64,000 bases of DNA from Myrica gale (GCA_963930655.1 OZ005600.1:14325501-14389500); one strand, 5' to 3'. Shown: positions 45,515 to 58,622, counted from the first letter of the stretch. Notes: a model not told the origin generated them from the sequence alone. A program made the numbers and translations.

Positions 45515-47593
45515 ATCTCCCCCTTTGGCATCCTTCGTGACAAAACCTACTCTAGCCTATAAAGAATAATGAATCCTGTTGATCACCACCACAGGAAACA
45601 TTTTACATTTAGAGACTCACACTACAAAAAAAGGACCTATAGCAGCGGTCATCGGTCATTTTGGCCTATACCAGCGGTTTTTTAGCGGCGGTCCGTCAGG
45701 ATAGATATATCGCGGCGGTTTTCGGAACCGCTGGTGAAGACCTCGGGTCTATAGCGGTGGTCGGTTAGCGGCTGTCACGACCGCCGCTATATACCCGAAC
45801 GCAATTTTGTGTTCACGCAGCGTTTCGTGAAAACGCTGGCACAGACCTATAGCGGCGGTCGGTTAGCGGCGGTCGCGACCGCCGCTATAGGTCTTTGCCA
45901 GCGTTTTGTTTTGTTTTTTTAATACACTACTAATTTTTTCATATTAGTTTTTTTTAATATTTTTCTGAAATACAAATTTTGTTATAGAACTTAATTGATT
46001 AATGCAAATAAAGAAAATTATAATAAAACATAATATATTTCATTGTAACCATATCTTAAAAGTTTTACATCAAACAAAAATAAGTTAAGGGCATTTTCTC
46101 AATAGTCTAAAACCTAACAAGTCATGACATTTAACAACAAATAACCATAAATTTAATCATCTCCACCTTCATCAGCACCATCTGCTCCTTCACTTTCTGC
46201 ATCATCGGAATTGTCTGCTATTGTAATATTGAAAAATTAACAAACAGTAATGACATGAACAAAGATAAAAGAGTTTAGTACACACTTAAAATTAAATATT
46301 ATGGCAGTATTAATTTATATTAGTATCTTACCAGCACTCGTTTTCCGACTTGCATGAGATGATCTATGAATTGCTGCTGAAACCTGATTGTTATTGGCAA
46401 CATCTTGGTATTGACGTTGCTCCTACAACGGTTAAACAAACATTCATTACGAAATATACATAAATAGAATCAATAGTAATATGTGAGGATAAATAAATAA
46501 AACTTTTACCCAAGCTCGTGCCATCATTTGCATTGTAGATTTAAGCGATGCTACTTCAGACTCCAACGTCTGAACTCTATTTCCATATATATCGTTCTCT
46601 TGTTACTAGAGGATGCAGACTGACTGGATCTTATGTTGGCGTTGGCAGGATGCGATGAAGGAGTTGGTCCTAATCCAACACCGCGAATGCAACCATGTCG
46701 TTCTGGACCAATCACTTGTGCATATCGGTCAAATGGTGACCAACTGATGCTGCCATCCACTCTAAATTGGCTCAAAGTTTGTGAACTTTCCTGAATCGTT
46801 CAGTCCAATCTCCTCCATTTGCCTCTGAGAGAATACAACATACAGTTAAATTTTGTATAGACATTCTCACATTCAAATCAAAATTTATGTAATAATGACA
46901 TACTATTTTCTCTGCTACGTCCGGATTTATTGGAGATCCCTCATAACGTATATGGACGACTTTATATAACTCTGCTCGATCGATTGGAACTTGTTTCTCT
47001 TTTTTCCTGCATCACAAAGACGAATTCGTAATGAAATTTTAAATTACAAATAAGAATGGTAATGACGAGTACTATATCATTAAACAAACTAATGAAGTAC
47101 TACATACCAATTCGTGAGCATAACGTGCGAAACTCTTTGATCCTGCAGTGTGGACTGTCTTTTGGACCGATCTATTTTGTTTTCCAGCATGACTTCGACG
47201 CTACATTAACATCAAGATATTTAAAATTAATAATAAGTTATATTCATGAAAATATAATAAAAATAAATAATGTCATACCCGTCCTGCATCAGAATACCAA
47301 AAATCGACTAATTTGCAAAATTGCTCCAAATTAACGTCTGTTGGAGCATTACTTTTCACATACTGAGGCGTAAAGGCCTCATCAAAAAATTTCTGCATTA
47401 AACTACACTTGTAGTTTCTCCATTTCTCTCCTAAATCTTTGAGGAACCAGCTCTTGACAATATCCCCTAATGGAGGCTCGGGGATTATAAATCGTTTCTG
47501 CAAAATATACCCTAAGAGTTAGGTGCGTCAATTATTAAATATATACAATTGAATAAAAAGTGTTATGAATAACTAAAATTCTACCGTCATGAG

Positions 47594-50500
47594 TAGGGGT
47601 GTCCAAAATACCAGCCGGACCGGCCGAACCGGACCGAACCGGACCGGTTTTTACTCAAACCGGTGACATTTTGTGAAACCGGGTTGACCGGATCAGAAAA
47701 CCGGTGTACTCCGGTCCGGTTCCGGGTTACACCCATGAAAACCCGGGACCGGACCGGAGTATACTTCTCCAACCCGGTCCTTACCGGAAAAAAAAACCAA
47801 TACCCGGTCCACCCAGACCCCCCCGGTTATCGCAGCACAGCCCTAATGTTTTTACCTCAAAACGTGCGTTTAAGTTAGGGCTGTGGCTGCTTAGACAAAA
47901 AAAAAGTTAGGGTTTTCTTCTGAGGACATGTCTCTTCTCTGATCTCTCTCCCCGTCTCCATTCTTTTGTCTCCCCAGTCTCCCGCACCTCGCATTCTCCC
48001 GCAGCCCCTTACCTCGCGCCCACGCCAGCACGCCCACGCCAGCACCCCCGCAGGCTGTGAGCCGTGAGGTATTCGTTCCATTGCCTCCCTTAGGTCTTAA
48101 AAGTATTTTAAAAAATATTTTCTCTGTAATGTTCTCATTTAGTCGTAAACTTTGTTTAAATTTCAAATTTCAAATGCTTATGCATCAGTTTTCCCATTAG
48201 GGATAGAGACATTAGGAAGTGAGTTGCGCCTAACCTGGATCTATCCAATCTGCACATATTGGGACTCTGTTGGTTTGGACTGCACATGTGGAAATGCTTT
48301 ATGTTGTACTTCATCCAGGCTTTGATTGCTTGTTCGTTTTCAGAACACTGTCGAGAGCTTTTCCAACAGATCATTGATTAACATTTCAATGAGGTGTAAT
48401 CTTTAATAATCATATTGGTTGTCTTTCGAACTCATTTATCAGCATCAGTAAAGTTTAAGCAAGTTTAATTTTTGCCTCAAAATACGTGACCAACGATCAC
48501 GTAGTTACCAGTTTACCTTGATCTTTTGTTGTTGTTTTTTTCACATTTGATTGATTAATTTGTAACATTCTCTAGGTTTATCTTTTCAGTTGCATGAACT
48601 CTCTTAATCTGTTCTTCAACATCATTGGTCAGTAGGCAAAAAGTAACAGCACAGTGGAGCTAGCATCTGCACATGTTTGAGCCTTGAAGTTAGTGCATTG
48701 CATTGAGGTAAAAATTTGCTTACTTATTTAGTTAATTATTTAGTATAGTTACTTAGTTAATTTAATATTTTACAGTATAGGTTAGGTTGTGAAACTGTGG
48801 AGGATGGACTTGATTGGATCATTGAAGGATTTGGTGTTTGTGAAAATGTGGAGGATGAGCTTGATTGGATCATTGAAGATTGATTGAATATTTGCTATTT
48901 AATATTTATGTATTAGTGATTTATTATATATTGTGAATTTGTGACATTGTAGTATATATTTTGATGCATTGTTTTTTCACATTTGCTAGATGGATAATCA
49001 ATCTGAACCAACCAATATGTCTCCTGTAATTGACTTAGAGTCTGGCCAAGATTTCATTACTAGTCCTACTCTTACTCGTTCCAACCAAAGTCGGCCTCCC
49101 AAACGTAAAGCATCTATGGTATGGGATCACATGACAAAGAAGATAGATTGTGATCCCAATTACCCCATGTGTTATTGTAATTACTGTAAGAAAGAGTATC
49201 TCTGTGACAGTAACAAAATTGGTACCTCGACCCTTAAGAATCATGTCTTGAAGTGTGAGAAAAATCCTATGAATAGGAGAAGAGGTACAATGGATAAAGG
49301 TCAAACACAGTTGTCTGGTAATACAGCCACTGAAGGAGAGAGTGAAAATGTTGGGCCTAGTTTGATAGTCCATAAGTATAATCCAGCGGTTTCAAGGCAA
49401 AAGCTTGCAGAGATGTGTATAATTGATGAGATGCCATTCAGGGTAGTGGACGGTCAAGGTTTTCAAGCCTTTATTAAGTCATTTATGCCTAGTTTCCAAA
49501 TTCCTTCTCGTCAAACTGTGCAAAGAGATGTTCTAAAGACTTATGAAGATGAGAAGGAGAAGTTGAAAGGACTTTTTAAATCATGTGATTGCAGAGTTAG
49601 TTTGACTACCGACACATGGACCTTAGTGCAGAACTTAAATTACATGACTCTCACAGCGCACTTTGTTGATAATAATTGGAAGTTGTGCAAAAGGATTCTA
49701 AACTTTTGTCAAGTTCCTAATCATAAGGGAGAAACAATTGGGAAGTATGTGGAGGCTTGCTTACTAGATTGGGGTATTGATAGAATCTTTTCTGTTACAG
49801 TTGACAATGCCTCTTCTAATGATGGTGCAATTCGTTTTCTGAGAAGGTTTTTGAAGGATAATTTATTAGATGGCATGTATCTTCATATGAGATGTTGTGC
49901 GCACATTCTTAACCTTATTGTTTGTGAGGGATTAAAGGATTGTGATGAGTCTATTGTGAAAGTCCGGAACGCAGTGAGGTATGTGAGATCATCTCCATCA
50001 AGGTTGGAGAAATTTAAGGTTTGTGCTGATTATATGAAGATTGGTACAAAGAAATTGGTTTCTCTTGATGTGCCAACTAGATGGAATTCAACATATCTCA
50101 TGTTGGAGAGTGCAGAAAAGTTTCAAGCAGCTTTTCTAAGACTAGAGACTGATGATTCTTCCTTTAGTCGTGCAATGTGTGCGGGAGATGGACTTGGACC
50201 TCCCACGAGGGAGGATTGGGAGAAGATAAGAGTTTTTGTTATGTTTTTGAAGGTCTTCTTTGATGCTACTGTCAAACTTTCTGGGTCATTGTATGTGACA
50301 TCAAACATATTCTTCCCTGAGCTTTGTCAAATTCAGTCACATTTGATTAGAATGTCTAATAATGACAACGCAATAGTTCGCAACATAGCAATAAAGATGA
50401 AGACAAAGTATGATAAGTATTGGGGCAATGTGGAGAAACTGAACATGATGATATTCGTTACAAGTGTGCTTGATCCTAGAGGCAAATTGGGTGCAGTAGA

Positions 50501-52058
50501 GTATTGGTTGAAAAAAATATATACACTGGAGATGACAAATATTTTGATATCATCTACAAAGCATTTGTTGGAGGCTTTATTTGATGAGTACAACATGATA
50601 TATGGAGAGTCAAGCACGACATCTTCACAGGTATATGATATTGTAGCATCTAATGTATTTCTTTTAATTATTCGTAACTTATAATTTATTATTATTGATT
50701 ATTTCTAATTTTGTACATAGGGTTTTGAGCCTCCATCTGCTAGTGTTGATTTTACCATGGATGATGCATCTGGCATTAGTGGCATAGAAGATGTCCCATA
50801 TTTTGAGATGTATGCGCAAGATAATGAAATTGAGTATGTCAAGTCTGAAATTGAAGCATATCTAATAGATAGGTGTGAATCACATAATATCCAATCTTTT
50901 GATATTTTGGCTTGGTGGGGGAGCAATAAATCCAAATATCCAATACTTGCGAGGGTGTCAAGGGATCTACTGGCCATGCCTGTTTCTACAGTTGCTAGTG
51001 AGTCGGCATTTAGCACGGGGGGTCGTGTGCTTGATCCTTTTCGCAGTTCTTTGTCTCCAGTCACAGTTGAGGCTATTGTGTGTTCTCAAAATTGGTTGAA
51101 GAATCCAATTAAGTTAGATATTCGGGATTCACTGGACGAAGTTGAGGTCTTTGAGGCGTTAGAATCAGGTAATACTATTATATTTTGTTTCTATGTTGGT
51201 TAATTTTTTTAATTTTGTAAGTTCTAGTTTTTTTATGAAGATTTGAACATGTTTTTGTCATAAATTATTAGGAATAATGTTTAACTCACGAGTGGCTCGG
51301 CTTGAGATAACTGAAGAGTGAAGACTAATTTGATTTGATTTCATGGTAAGTAATAGTATTTATCTATTTTTTATAATAATGCCAACTATATTGTTTATTA
51401 GTTTATTATCTCACGTCTAAATTTTTTTTCCTTTTACAGCTTCCATGGGAGATGGACAATTCACAACCGGACAATGAATTGGAGTATTTTGTTGTTTGTT
51501 ATGGCTTGTAATAGAGTAGTGTAGTTAGTAATTACTAATTATTTTTACTTGCAATTCTATTATCTTAAAAAACTAGGATTTATAACTCTTTAGTCTTTAT
51601 CTTATGAGTTATGATAAATGATAATTATGAACTTATGATTTATGATTTATTAACTTAAAAAACTAGGATTTAGAACTCTTTAATTAAATCTTATTATTTT
51701 CTTCAAATGATAATGTAACAATTTTTACAAAATTTGGTTGAATATGAAGCCAAAGATTTCATGTAAAAATAGGCCAAAAAATTGATGTAAAGAAATCCAA
51801 AACAATGGTCTCAAAACGTTCAAAAGAAAACAAGAAAACCAAAATACAAAATTTTAAGAGGCCTAAACAGGAAAAGGCCTAAATATTTTAGGCCCAAACC
51901 GGCCCAACCCGGCTAACCCGGACCGGTAAAACCGGAGACCGGACCGGCCCGGTAGTATAAGATTTCCGGTCCGGTCCGGTTTATACATACAATATTTTGA
52001 CCGGTTTGGCCGGTCAAACCGGACCGAACCGGCCCAGACCAGAGATTGGACAGGCTTA
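47594..52058 (+). mobile_element. hAT element, 4465 bp, apparently complete
   Basis: Flanked by the perfect 8-bp duplication GTCATGAG (47586-47593 and 52059-52066). Terminal inverted repeats are TAGGGGTGTCCA and TAAGCCTGTCCA (read inward), 9 of 12 matching. Both subterminal regions are dense in CCGGTCCGG/CCGGACCGG repeats (about 47615-47830 and 51895-52035), probable transposase-binding clusters. The interior encodes a single + strand transposase gene whose coding exons are open. Confidence 0.95.
48990..51321 (+). CDS. hAT transposase with BED zinc finger (3 coding exons, open)
   Basis: Exons 48990-50630, 50721-51168 and 51272-51321 join in frame at GT-AG sites to an uninterrupted 712-aa protein. 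Residues 41-90 form a BED zinc finger (CYCNYC ... TLKNHVLKC). The RNase H-like core shows LTTDTWT with D208, SVTVDNASSND with D272, and RCCAHILNLIV. The C-terminal hAT dimerisation region reads YPILARVSRDLLAMPVSTVA then SESAFSTGGRVLDPFRSSLS at about residues 620-658. This is the RICESLEEPER/DAYSLEEPER-like branch of plant hAT transposases. It binds the element ends and cuts and pastes the element. A leader with probable introns lies at 47880-48980. Domesticated relatives exist, but here the terminal repeats are present, so it is a transposon gene. Confidence 0.92.
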
Positions 52059-54239
52059 GTCATGAGGCTCCAACAATCCTCTTTTATTGACAATGAGACT
52101 TTACGCCAATCCGCCGCATCTAGGGGGATTTGATTCGCAACACGAGCAACACAACCGATGAATTTGTTAAATATTCCTCCTTCATCACCCAATGGCTGCC
52201 CATTGCCATTGAATTGTACTGGAATCAATTCACCTTCCTTCAGATTCCAGACGTCTGTCATCCGCGTGCCGCCACGCACTTTCCGGACTATACTACCACC
52301 TGCACATTTAACATGTGAAACTAAATTGACTAACATATAACTAAGATTATCTCTATTGTGGTTACGAACATACCAATTATTTCGTTATCATTCAAAGATT
52401 ACTCATCTTCGAAAGATGGCATCGTAGCGTGTTCTGAAGGCAGCGTAGGTGGATGTGATGGCGTTGCTTCTTGTGATGCCGTTGGTTCTTGACATGGTGG
52501 CACAGGTGGCTGTGATGATGAAGATATAGTCCTGAACCTCTTCCTCGTCATTGTACCTATATAATATTTAAACATGCATAAAAGTGATTTCAATGTAAAA
52601 GGTGGAGTAAGAATTAGGAAATGATGAACTGGAAATACCAAACTACCAAAATAGTCTGGGTCCAATTCCGTATCACACTGCTTTCTTGATGAGGTGGTAC
52701 AGATCAAGGCTAAATCCCTCGCTGACTTGATGCTTGGATGCAAGACATCTCAAGTACCCGGAGCTTGGAATAATTCTGTCGAATCAAGCATGTCCAAGCT
52801 TGGTATAAGGTATCCCTCAATCTAGATGCATGGACTACCATAGTTAGGGTTAAAAAAAGGATAGGCTTTTTCACAACTTTATGTATCGCTGACTTCTTAT
52901 TGATGGGTTTTCTTCACTCTCATCAACGAAACACAAAATCAAACCAGGCCACCTAACTAAAAATCACCAACATATACACAGTGGAGAATAAAAAGGTTTC
53001 TCCATTTCACTTTTAAATTAAGCGACAAGCATCAAAAGATCAAAAGTGAGAAGGATCCTACTACCTGAACTACAAAATGGCTCTGACACAGCACACTAAA
53101 ATCTAAATTACGCGACAAGAATCAAAAGATCCTGGTGCCATTGTCATTAACCATATGCTTTCGTTAGGTAAATTCGATAGAAATTTTTTAAAAAAAAGAC
53201 AAAAGAAATTTTGAATCTCTACGGTGTTTGGTTCAAAATACTAACCACCATACTACAGAAAACTTTCATCAGTGTTGCAATGGTTTTTCAAATCAAGTGA
53301 AGACACAATGAACATGTGAATCATACATGTCATTAATGCTAATTTCAAGCCAATGTACCAAAGTGCCTTCCACTTTGCAAATTAAATGCAACCCTTCAAA
53401 ATGCTCCCAAAAGATATTAAATGGTTCTCCACTTTATCAAACTCTATGCACTGGAGCTGTATGCCTAACGTTTCTGAACTTTCTGCAATTCCTTTCTTTT
53501 CTCTCTCTAAAGCGAACAGACTCCATTCAGTTAACAATGCACGAATTCCTGTCTGAAATATCTCTCACTCTTTCCTTCTATCTAGCTCCCAATAACCAAT
53601 TTTTCAACACCATTTGCCTCACCCTTCCTTACCAGAGCATATCATTACCTGGCCAAGTTCCCATATGGCATCTGCCTTTTCTGGTGCCAGGCATCCTGTC
53701 ACAAGAAATATGCACAACGTCCATCATGCTAACACAATAGGAGCATATCTAACTAACCTATTTCCATTCCTTTTATTACAAAACAGGTATCCCCAAAATC
53801 AGAATTACACACCAAAAGTGAAGCACCAACGACTTCTCAATGATTACAATACATCAAAGTCACAGAAAACACCTTCTGAAAACCGAAAAATTTGATCCTC
53901 TATGCACCAAAGAGAGAAAATTTGCTGGCCTTAAATTTATCCACTTCTTCGAGTACCACTATCGCTTGTCAATAAACTAACCTAACAGTCTACAAGCAGG
54001 GAACCAAAAAGGCAATAAAACCAGATAACAATGTTCCAAGAAACGGCCAAAATTCTCTGGTATTTCTTCTTTAGGGAGAGAGAACCAGAGACCCACAGCA
54101 ACGGTTGATAAATCAGACAGACATGAAAATTTTCATGTACTTCACGGATTGATCAAACAAATAAAACCCAGAACATCAATTGGTAATATCTCCGAAACTG
54201 GAAACCCACTTAGCGGAAAAAGGAAAAATCGAAGAGGAA

Positions 54240-54560
54240 GTTAATATAAGAACTTACAAGCGAGAAAGTGGCAGAGTGAGAGAGCCGAGAGGAGAGGAGC
54301 CGAGCTGCTGAGGAGAGGCCGAGAGGGCGTCTGGAATCTGGAGTCTGGGCCGAGAGGCAGAGAGAGAAAGAGTCTGGGAGAGTGGCAGAGTGAGAGAGCT
54401 GAGAGGCGGAGAGGGCTTGAGGAGAATCTGGTGGACGGCGGCGGAGTGAGGAGGAGAGAGGGACGGAGGGCTTGCTAGCGTCGGGAGGGAGAGCAGAGAG
54501 AGTGAGAAAGGGGGGAAATTTTGGGGGGTGGGGGTGGGGTGAATTCGCGGGGTGGGGGGA
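54240..54560 (-). promoter_or_regulatory. GA/CT-rich leader exon of the CACTA 2 gene
   Basis: On the minus strand this is a CT-rich leader with repeated CTCTCACTCTGCCACT units, followed by a GTAAGTTC splice donor at about 54258-54251. A related GA-rich block is the interior of the hAT-like element at 16834-17576. I see no conserved protein in it. Confidence 0.45.
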
Positions 54561-55668
54561 ATTTTTAATAAAGGGGGAGGGGAGGGGGAACGACATCGTT
54601 TCAGTTAAGGTTTTTTTTTATTTGTAGTTTTTTTATAATAACTTTATATTTTGCAGTTATATATGTTTAGTAAATTAAAAGTAGTTGTAAATTATAATAG
54701 TATTTGAGAAGCTTTATACATAATATATTATTTAATATTTTTTTAACTAGTGTAATAATTTTAATTAAAATAAGTTTATAGTAATAATATATAATATTTA
54801 TAATTTAAAAAATACAAATTTTCATAACAACTATGATCAGATATTAAGTTTTGTACTTTAATTGTATAAGCTAATTAATCTCATAATATCTTTTTGTTTG
54901 AAATTAAATAATATGTCATAATTAAATATTATTATATTACTAATTATTACAAATATATATGCTCATTATAAACATATAATAATAGATGTCTAAACTACTT
55001 AGATTTAGTCAATAAAAAAACAATTACCATAACAATCATAGATATAACTTCCATAACAGTATTTCTAATTATATATAACAACTTCAATGTTTATAACACT
55101 CTCTCAAATTCCATATTTTATTAAGTAAGTCTCCTATTTTTTTTTAAACATGTGACAAAATAAAATTATGTATTAAAAGAAATAAAATAAATATTAACAT
55201 TAAATAACATATACTTTTTTAGTTTTCTATTTTTTTAATTTTTTTTTCAATTATACCTATAGCGGCGGTCACTGTATGACCGCCGCTATAGGAATACCTT
55301 TAGCCGCGGTTTGTTTACAAACCGCTGCTAAAGGTACGAGATACTGCGGCGGTCACTCTGACCGCCGCTGTAGACCCGATTTTTTTAGCAGCGCTGCTAA
55401 AATAAAGTCCTATAGCGGCGGTCCTGATGACTGTTACTACAACGTGATCTATAGCAGCGGTGTTAAGGTCTATAGAGGCGGTCCTTGACCGCTGCCATAT
55501 ACCGGAGATTCTAGCAGCGTTTGCTCGGGAAAACGCTGTTATAACTATACTTTTAGCGACAGTCACTGACCGTCGCTATAAAGACCGCTGCTACAGACCC
55601 CCTACAGCCGCGATTTTTGCAAAACGCCTGGAAAAACATCCTATGGCGGCATTTTTAGCAGCAACCCG

Positions 55669-56830
55669 TGGCCTCTATATGATATACCCACCAAAATGTT
55701 TCACAAACCCAACCTACATTATATTCAAGATAGACATATCATAGGACCTGGAGTTAAAGAACTTGATGGAGCTTTAAAAATCCAAGCAACATGGGATGCG
55801 GAAATAATATAATATATGTTAGAAATCAAGTGGGTAGGAAAAAACATAAGAAATTGCAGCACAAAACAACAAGCATTATTAAAATCAGCCAACAACTACA
55901 AGGGAATTTAACATGGCATTTCGCAAGACAAAGACCAATAAGAGTATTGAAAAAGACAGAAGTACAATATGGTATTGTAATCTAAACTTTAAAAAACAAA
56001 ATGCCATGTTATTGAAAAGACCCGAAATGCATATTATTCAATTCTCAACAAAGTTTCCAATTTCTACAAAGATTAAATAAGCAAGCTATATTGCCATTAT
56101 AAAAAAATAAACAAGACAAATCTAGAATATATCATGTAACCCGTGTCCTCCACACAACATACCCATCCAAAATTTCAATAAATTTCAACTTAAGCCGACA
56201 AAGTCACAAACTCCATACCCAAGCATACATGGGTCCAACATATGGGACCACAAGCTCAATGACGTATAAAGGAATGCGCAAAGATACAATAAACAAGGAA
56301 TTACTAACCTTTTCTTGAAGCAAACAAAGGATTGTATTGATTTTTGCAGCAAAAATCCAAGAGAAAAATGACCTATATGAACAGCAGCACTTGGGGTGTG
56401 GCAAGAGATACTCGGGTGAGAGGAGAGAGAGTTGAGAAGTAAAAAGTGAAAGAGGACTTGAAACCCCAGGTTAAAATAAAAATGACAAGTTTGTTCTTTA
56501 TGTTACACGCCTCCTCAAAAGCACCAACACATAGCCGAATTCATTGTTGGTTGTAGAATACATTTTTAACTACACAGACTCCCTTAAAAAAATCATGTGA
56601 CATTTATATCCTCATCACTAACAAACACCATGACTGCACCTGCAACATATCAAGAGTCTTAAACAAAATGAACTGACTACAAAGGTAGAGAAATCATACA
56701 AGAGTGCATGCTGGAGGATTAAACCAATAATAATAAACATTTCATGACATACTAGATTAAAATAAAATCAGTGATAAAAAATCCAGATTAATGAATTTTA
56801 TTCTAATTAATCATTACAAGTAGATGCATT
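55669..56830 (-). other. Internal region of Copia 2 without recognisable coding
   Basis: Sequence between the broken CACTA 2 end and the gag remnant. A phrase ACCCGTG-CCTC followed by ATACCCA-CCAAAAT occurs twice (about 55667 and 56141), suggesting a duplication of a few hundred bases. On the minus strand a CT-rich stretch ending in AAGAAAAG/GTTAGT at about 56306 looks like a leader exon with a donor. I recognise no pol domain. Confidence 0.35.
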
Positions 56831-58622
56831 CTTTCTTACCCAAACTTGTGTTGTTTTAGAAGATGAAAGCAAACCTTTAGACATAATATATCAACTTGTT
56901 TAGCAAGGTTGCTAACTTGAGAAGTTAACATATTAAAATCAGATCTAGATATTGTACTTGAAGAAGATCTATCGTTTCTAAAATTATTATTTGACAAATT
57001 ATAATATTTAGGCTTAATATGTTCTAATTTTCCACAATAATGGCGTGTAGGAATGAATTTAGACATTTTGGAATTAAAAGACATCATAGGGTTAGAAGTT
57101 ACCACCTAATATGATTTCTTTTGAAATGCTGAAACTTAAGGTGATTTCTCCTTATTCACAGCAGGAACAAAAATTGTCTTGTTGACATTTTTAGCATCAT
57201 TTGCAGCTGAAAATCCCAAACCTCTCTTGTCTCTAGCTGAAAGTCTGATATTCATCATTTTGTTCAGCTTTTCAGTTCCACTAGAGAACTTTTTCAACTT
57301 AAAATTTGCTTGTTCAAACTCATGCTTCAGCTCTTTAACATTAACTTCCAGATCTATATTTTTCACACTTAACATAGCAATTTCAGAGGCTAGTTGATCA
57401 TTTTCTAATTTTAATAACATTGAGCTCTTTAGAAATCAAAACGTCCATTTTCTTCAACTTTAAGCTCTCTTCATACAACTCATCATAAGCCATGCGAAGA
57501 GAATCTAAATTATCTGAATCTGAATCTAGAAGATCGTCACCTTCAGGATCAAATTCGTTAGTACTAACAATAGAAGAAGAGAAAGCAAGATAATTAACTT
57601 TTTCATGTGAAGAAGTTTCTTTACTGGAAGAAGAAATATCTGAATCAGAATAAGAGAGAGATACATTCATAGCCGTTTTTCTTTGTGCTTTTAAATGTGT
57701 AGGACATTCAAATTTTATATGTCCAAAACCTTTACAATCTTGGCATTGAACACTACTCTCTTCTTTATTCTTTTGATCTCTTTTATCTTTCTTATCAAAA
57801 TTCTTCCAATTTGTTTTTTTTGAAGGATTTCGCGTTTCCCTTCTTTTCTTTCCAATTACTACTATTTTTGAATCAGAAAGCCTTATGAAACTTCTTAACA
57901 AGTTTCATATCATCATCATCATCATCATCAAAGGAATCATCATCTGATGAGGAATCCTCTTCCTCTTTAACGGTTTTAAGAGCAATGGACTTATCATTTC
58001 TAGATGAAGGAAAAGTCACCTCGTAGGTTTGTAAAGAACCAACTAGCTCATCAATCTTAATATCATCTAACACTACTCTCTTCTATGACAGTAATTTTTT
58101 AGGGAGGGATCTTATGACTTTTCGCACTACCTTAGATTCTGAAATTTTTTCACCCAAGCTAAAACTCGCATTTACAATAGTTGTGAGTCTCCCATAGAAT
58201 TCATCAAAGCTTTCATCTTCATTCATACGAATTTCCTCAAACTTTGACACATTTAATTGAAGCTTTGAATCACGTACAACCGTGGCTCCTTCATGAGTTA
58301 GAGCTAAGATATCCTAAGCATCCTTAGCAATTTCATAGTTAGATATGCGCATAAACTTTTCAGGTGAAACATTCAAGAAAATAACATTTATTCATTCGCT
58401 ATTCCAACTAGCTAACACTCTTTCATCGGCTGTCCAACCACTTGTATCTCTAACAGTCATAACACCATCTAAAGAACTTTTTGGCTTAGACCAACCCTTA
58501 TCAACTGCTGACCATACACTTTCATCAATCGATTTTAAGAAGGCACGCATCTTGACCTTCCAATAGGCATAATTCGAACCATCGAAAAATAGGGGTACAT
58601 AAAGAGACATCCCTCTTTCCAT
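56830..58622 (-). pseudogene. Copia element 2 gag, broken
   Basis: Reading right to left on the minus strand: the gag start MERGMSLYVPLFFDGSNYAY with WKVKMRAFLKSID (58622-58392), a UBN2-type gag core (58370-57880, LDDIKIDELVGSLQTYEVTF), a CCHC zinc knuckle CQDCKGFGHIKFECP at about 57735-57690, and a coiled-coil segment (57420-57136). A second, degenerate knuckle follows (HYCGKLEHIKPKYYN, about 57040). Stops and frameshifts separate the parts. Gag coats the element RNA in virus-like particles. It sits just inside the PBS, as expected for a 5' gag. Confidence 0.85.

Larger units (their letters stand above)
46153..52551 (-). pseudogene. CACTA ORF2 (Transposase_24, Ptta/En/Spm type), split by a hAT insertion
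   Basis: Minus-strand exons can be followed from ATG 52551 (MTRKRFRTISSSSQPPVPPC) through an exon near 52310-52059 (GGSIVRKVRGGTRMTDVWNL) and then, after the hAT element, about 47510-47280 (KRFIIPEPPLGDIVKSWFLK, NLEQFCKLVDFWYSDAG). Next are 47211-47108 (HTAGSKSFARYAHEL), about 47008-46905 (VPIDRAELYKVVHIRYEGSP), about 46850-46620 (QVIGPERHGCIRGVGLGPTP) and a last acidic exon ending at 46153 (ESEGADGADEGGDD). These are hallmarks of the plant En/Spm accessory protein that binds subterminal repeats. The hAT insertion splits the second exon, whose natural donor (GTAGAA) lies at once beyond it. Confidence 0.8.
45620..55668. mobile_element. CACTA element 2 with Transposase_24-type gene, right end lost
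   Basis: The left end is CACTACAAAAAAAGGACC at 45620, with GCGGCGGTC-type subterminal repeats to about 45900. The right end has the same repeats at 55255-55660, but the terminal 60 or so bases and the CACTA tip are missing, so the exact boundary is uncertain. The stretch 55040-55240 is the reverse complement of 40070-40230 in CACTA 1, which proves they are relatives. It carries an En/Spm-type second ORF on the minus strand (52551-46153), a GA-rich leader (54240-54560) and an inserted hAT element (47594-52058). The large catalytic TNP2-type transposase was not found. Confidence 0.85.

Noticed and set aside
54210-54596. Pro/Ser-rich minus-strand frame
   Set aside because: It lies in the CT-rich leader of the CACTA gene and crosses a good splice donor. 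Low-complexity wording, not a protein family.
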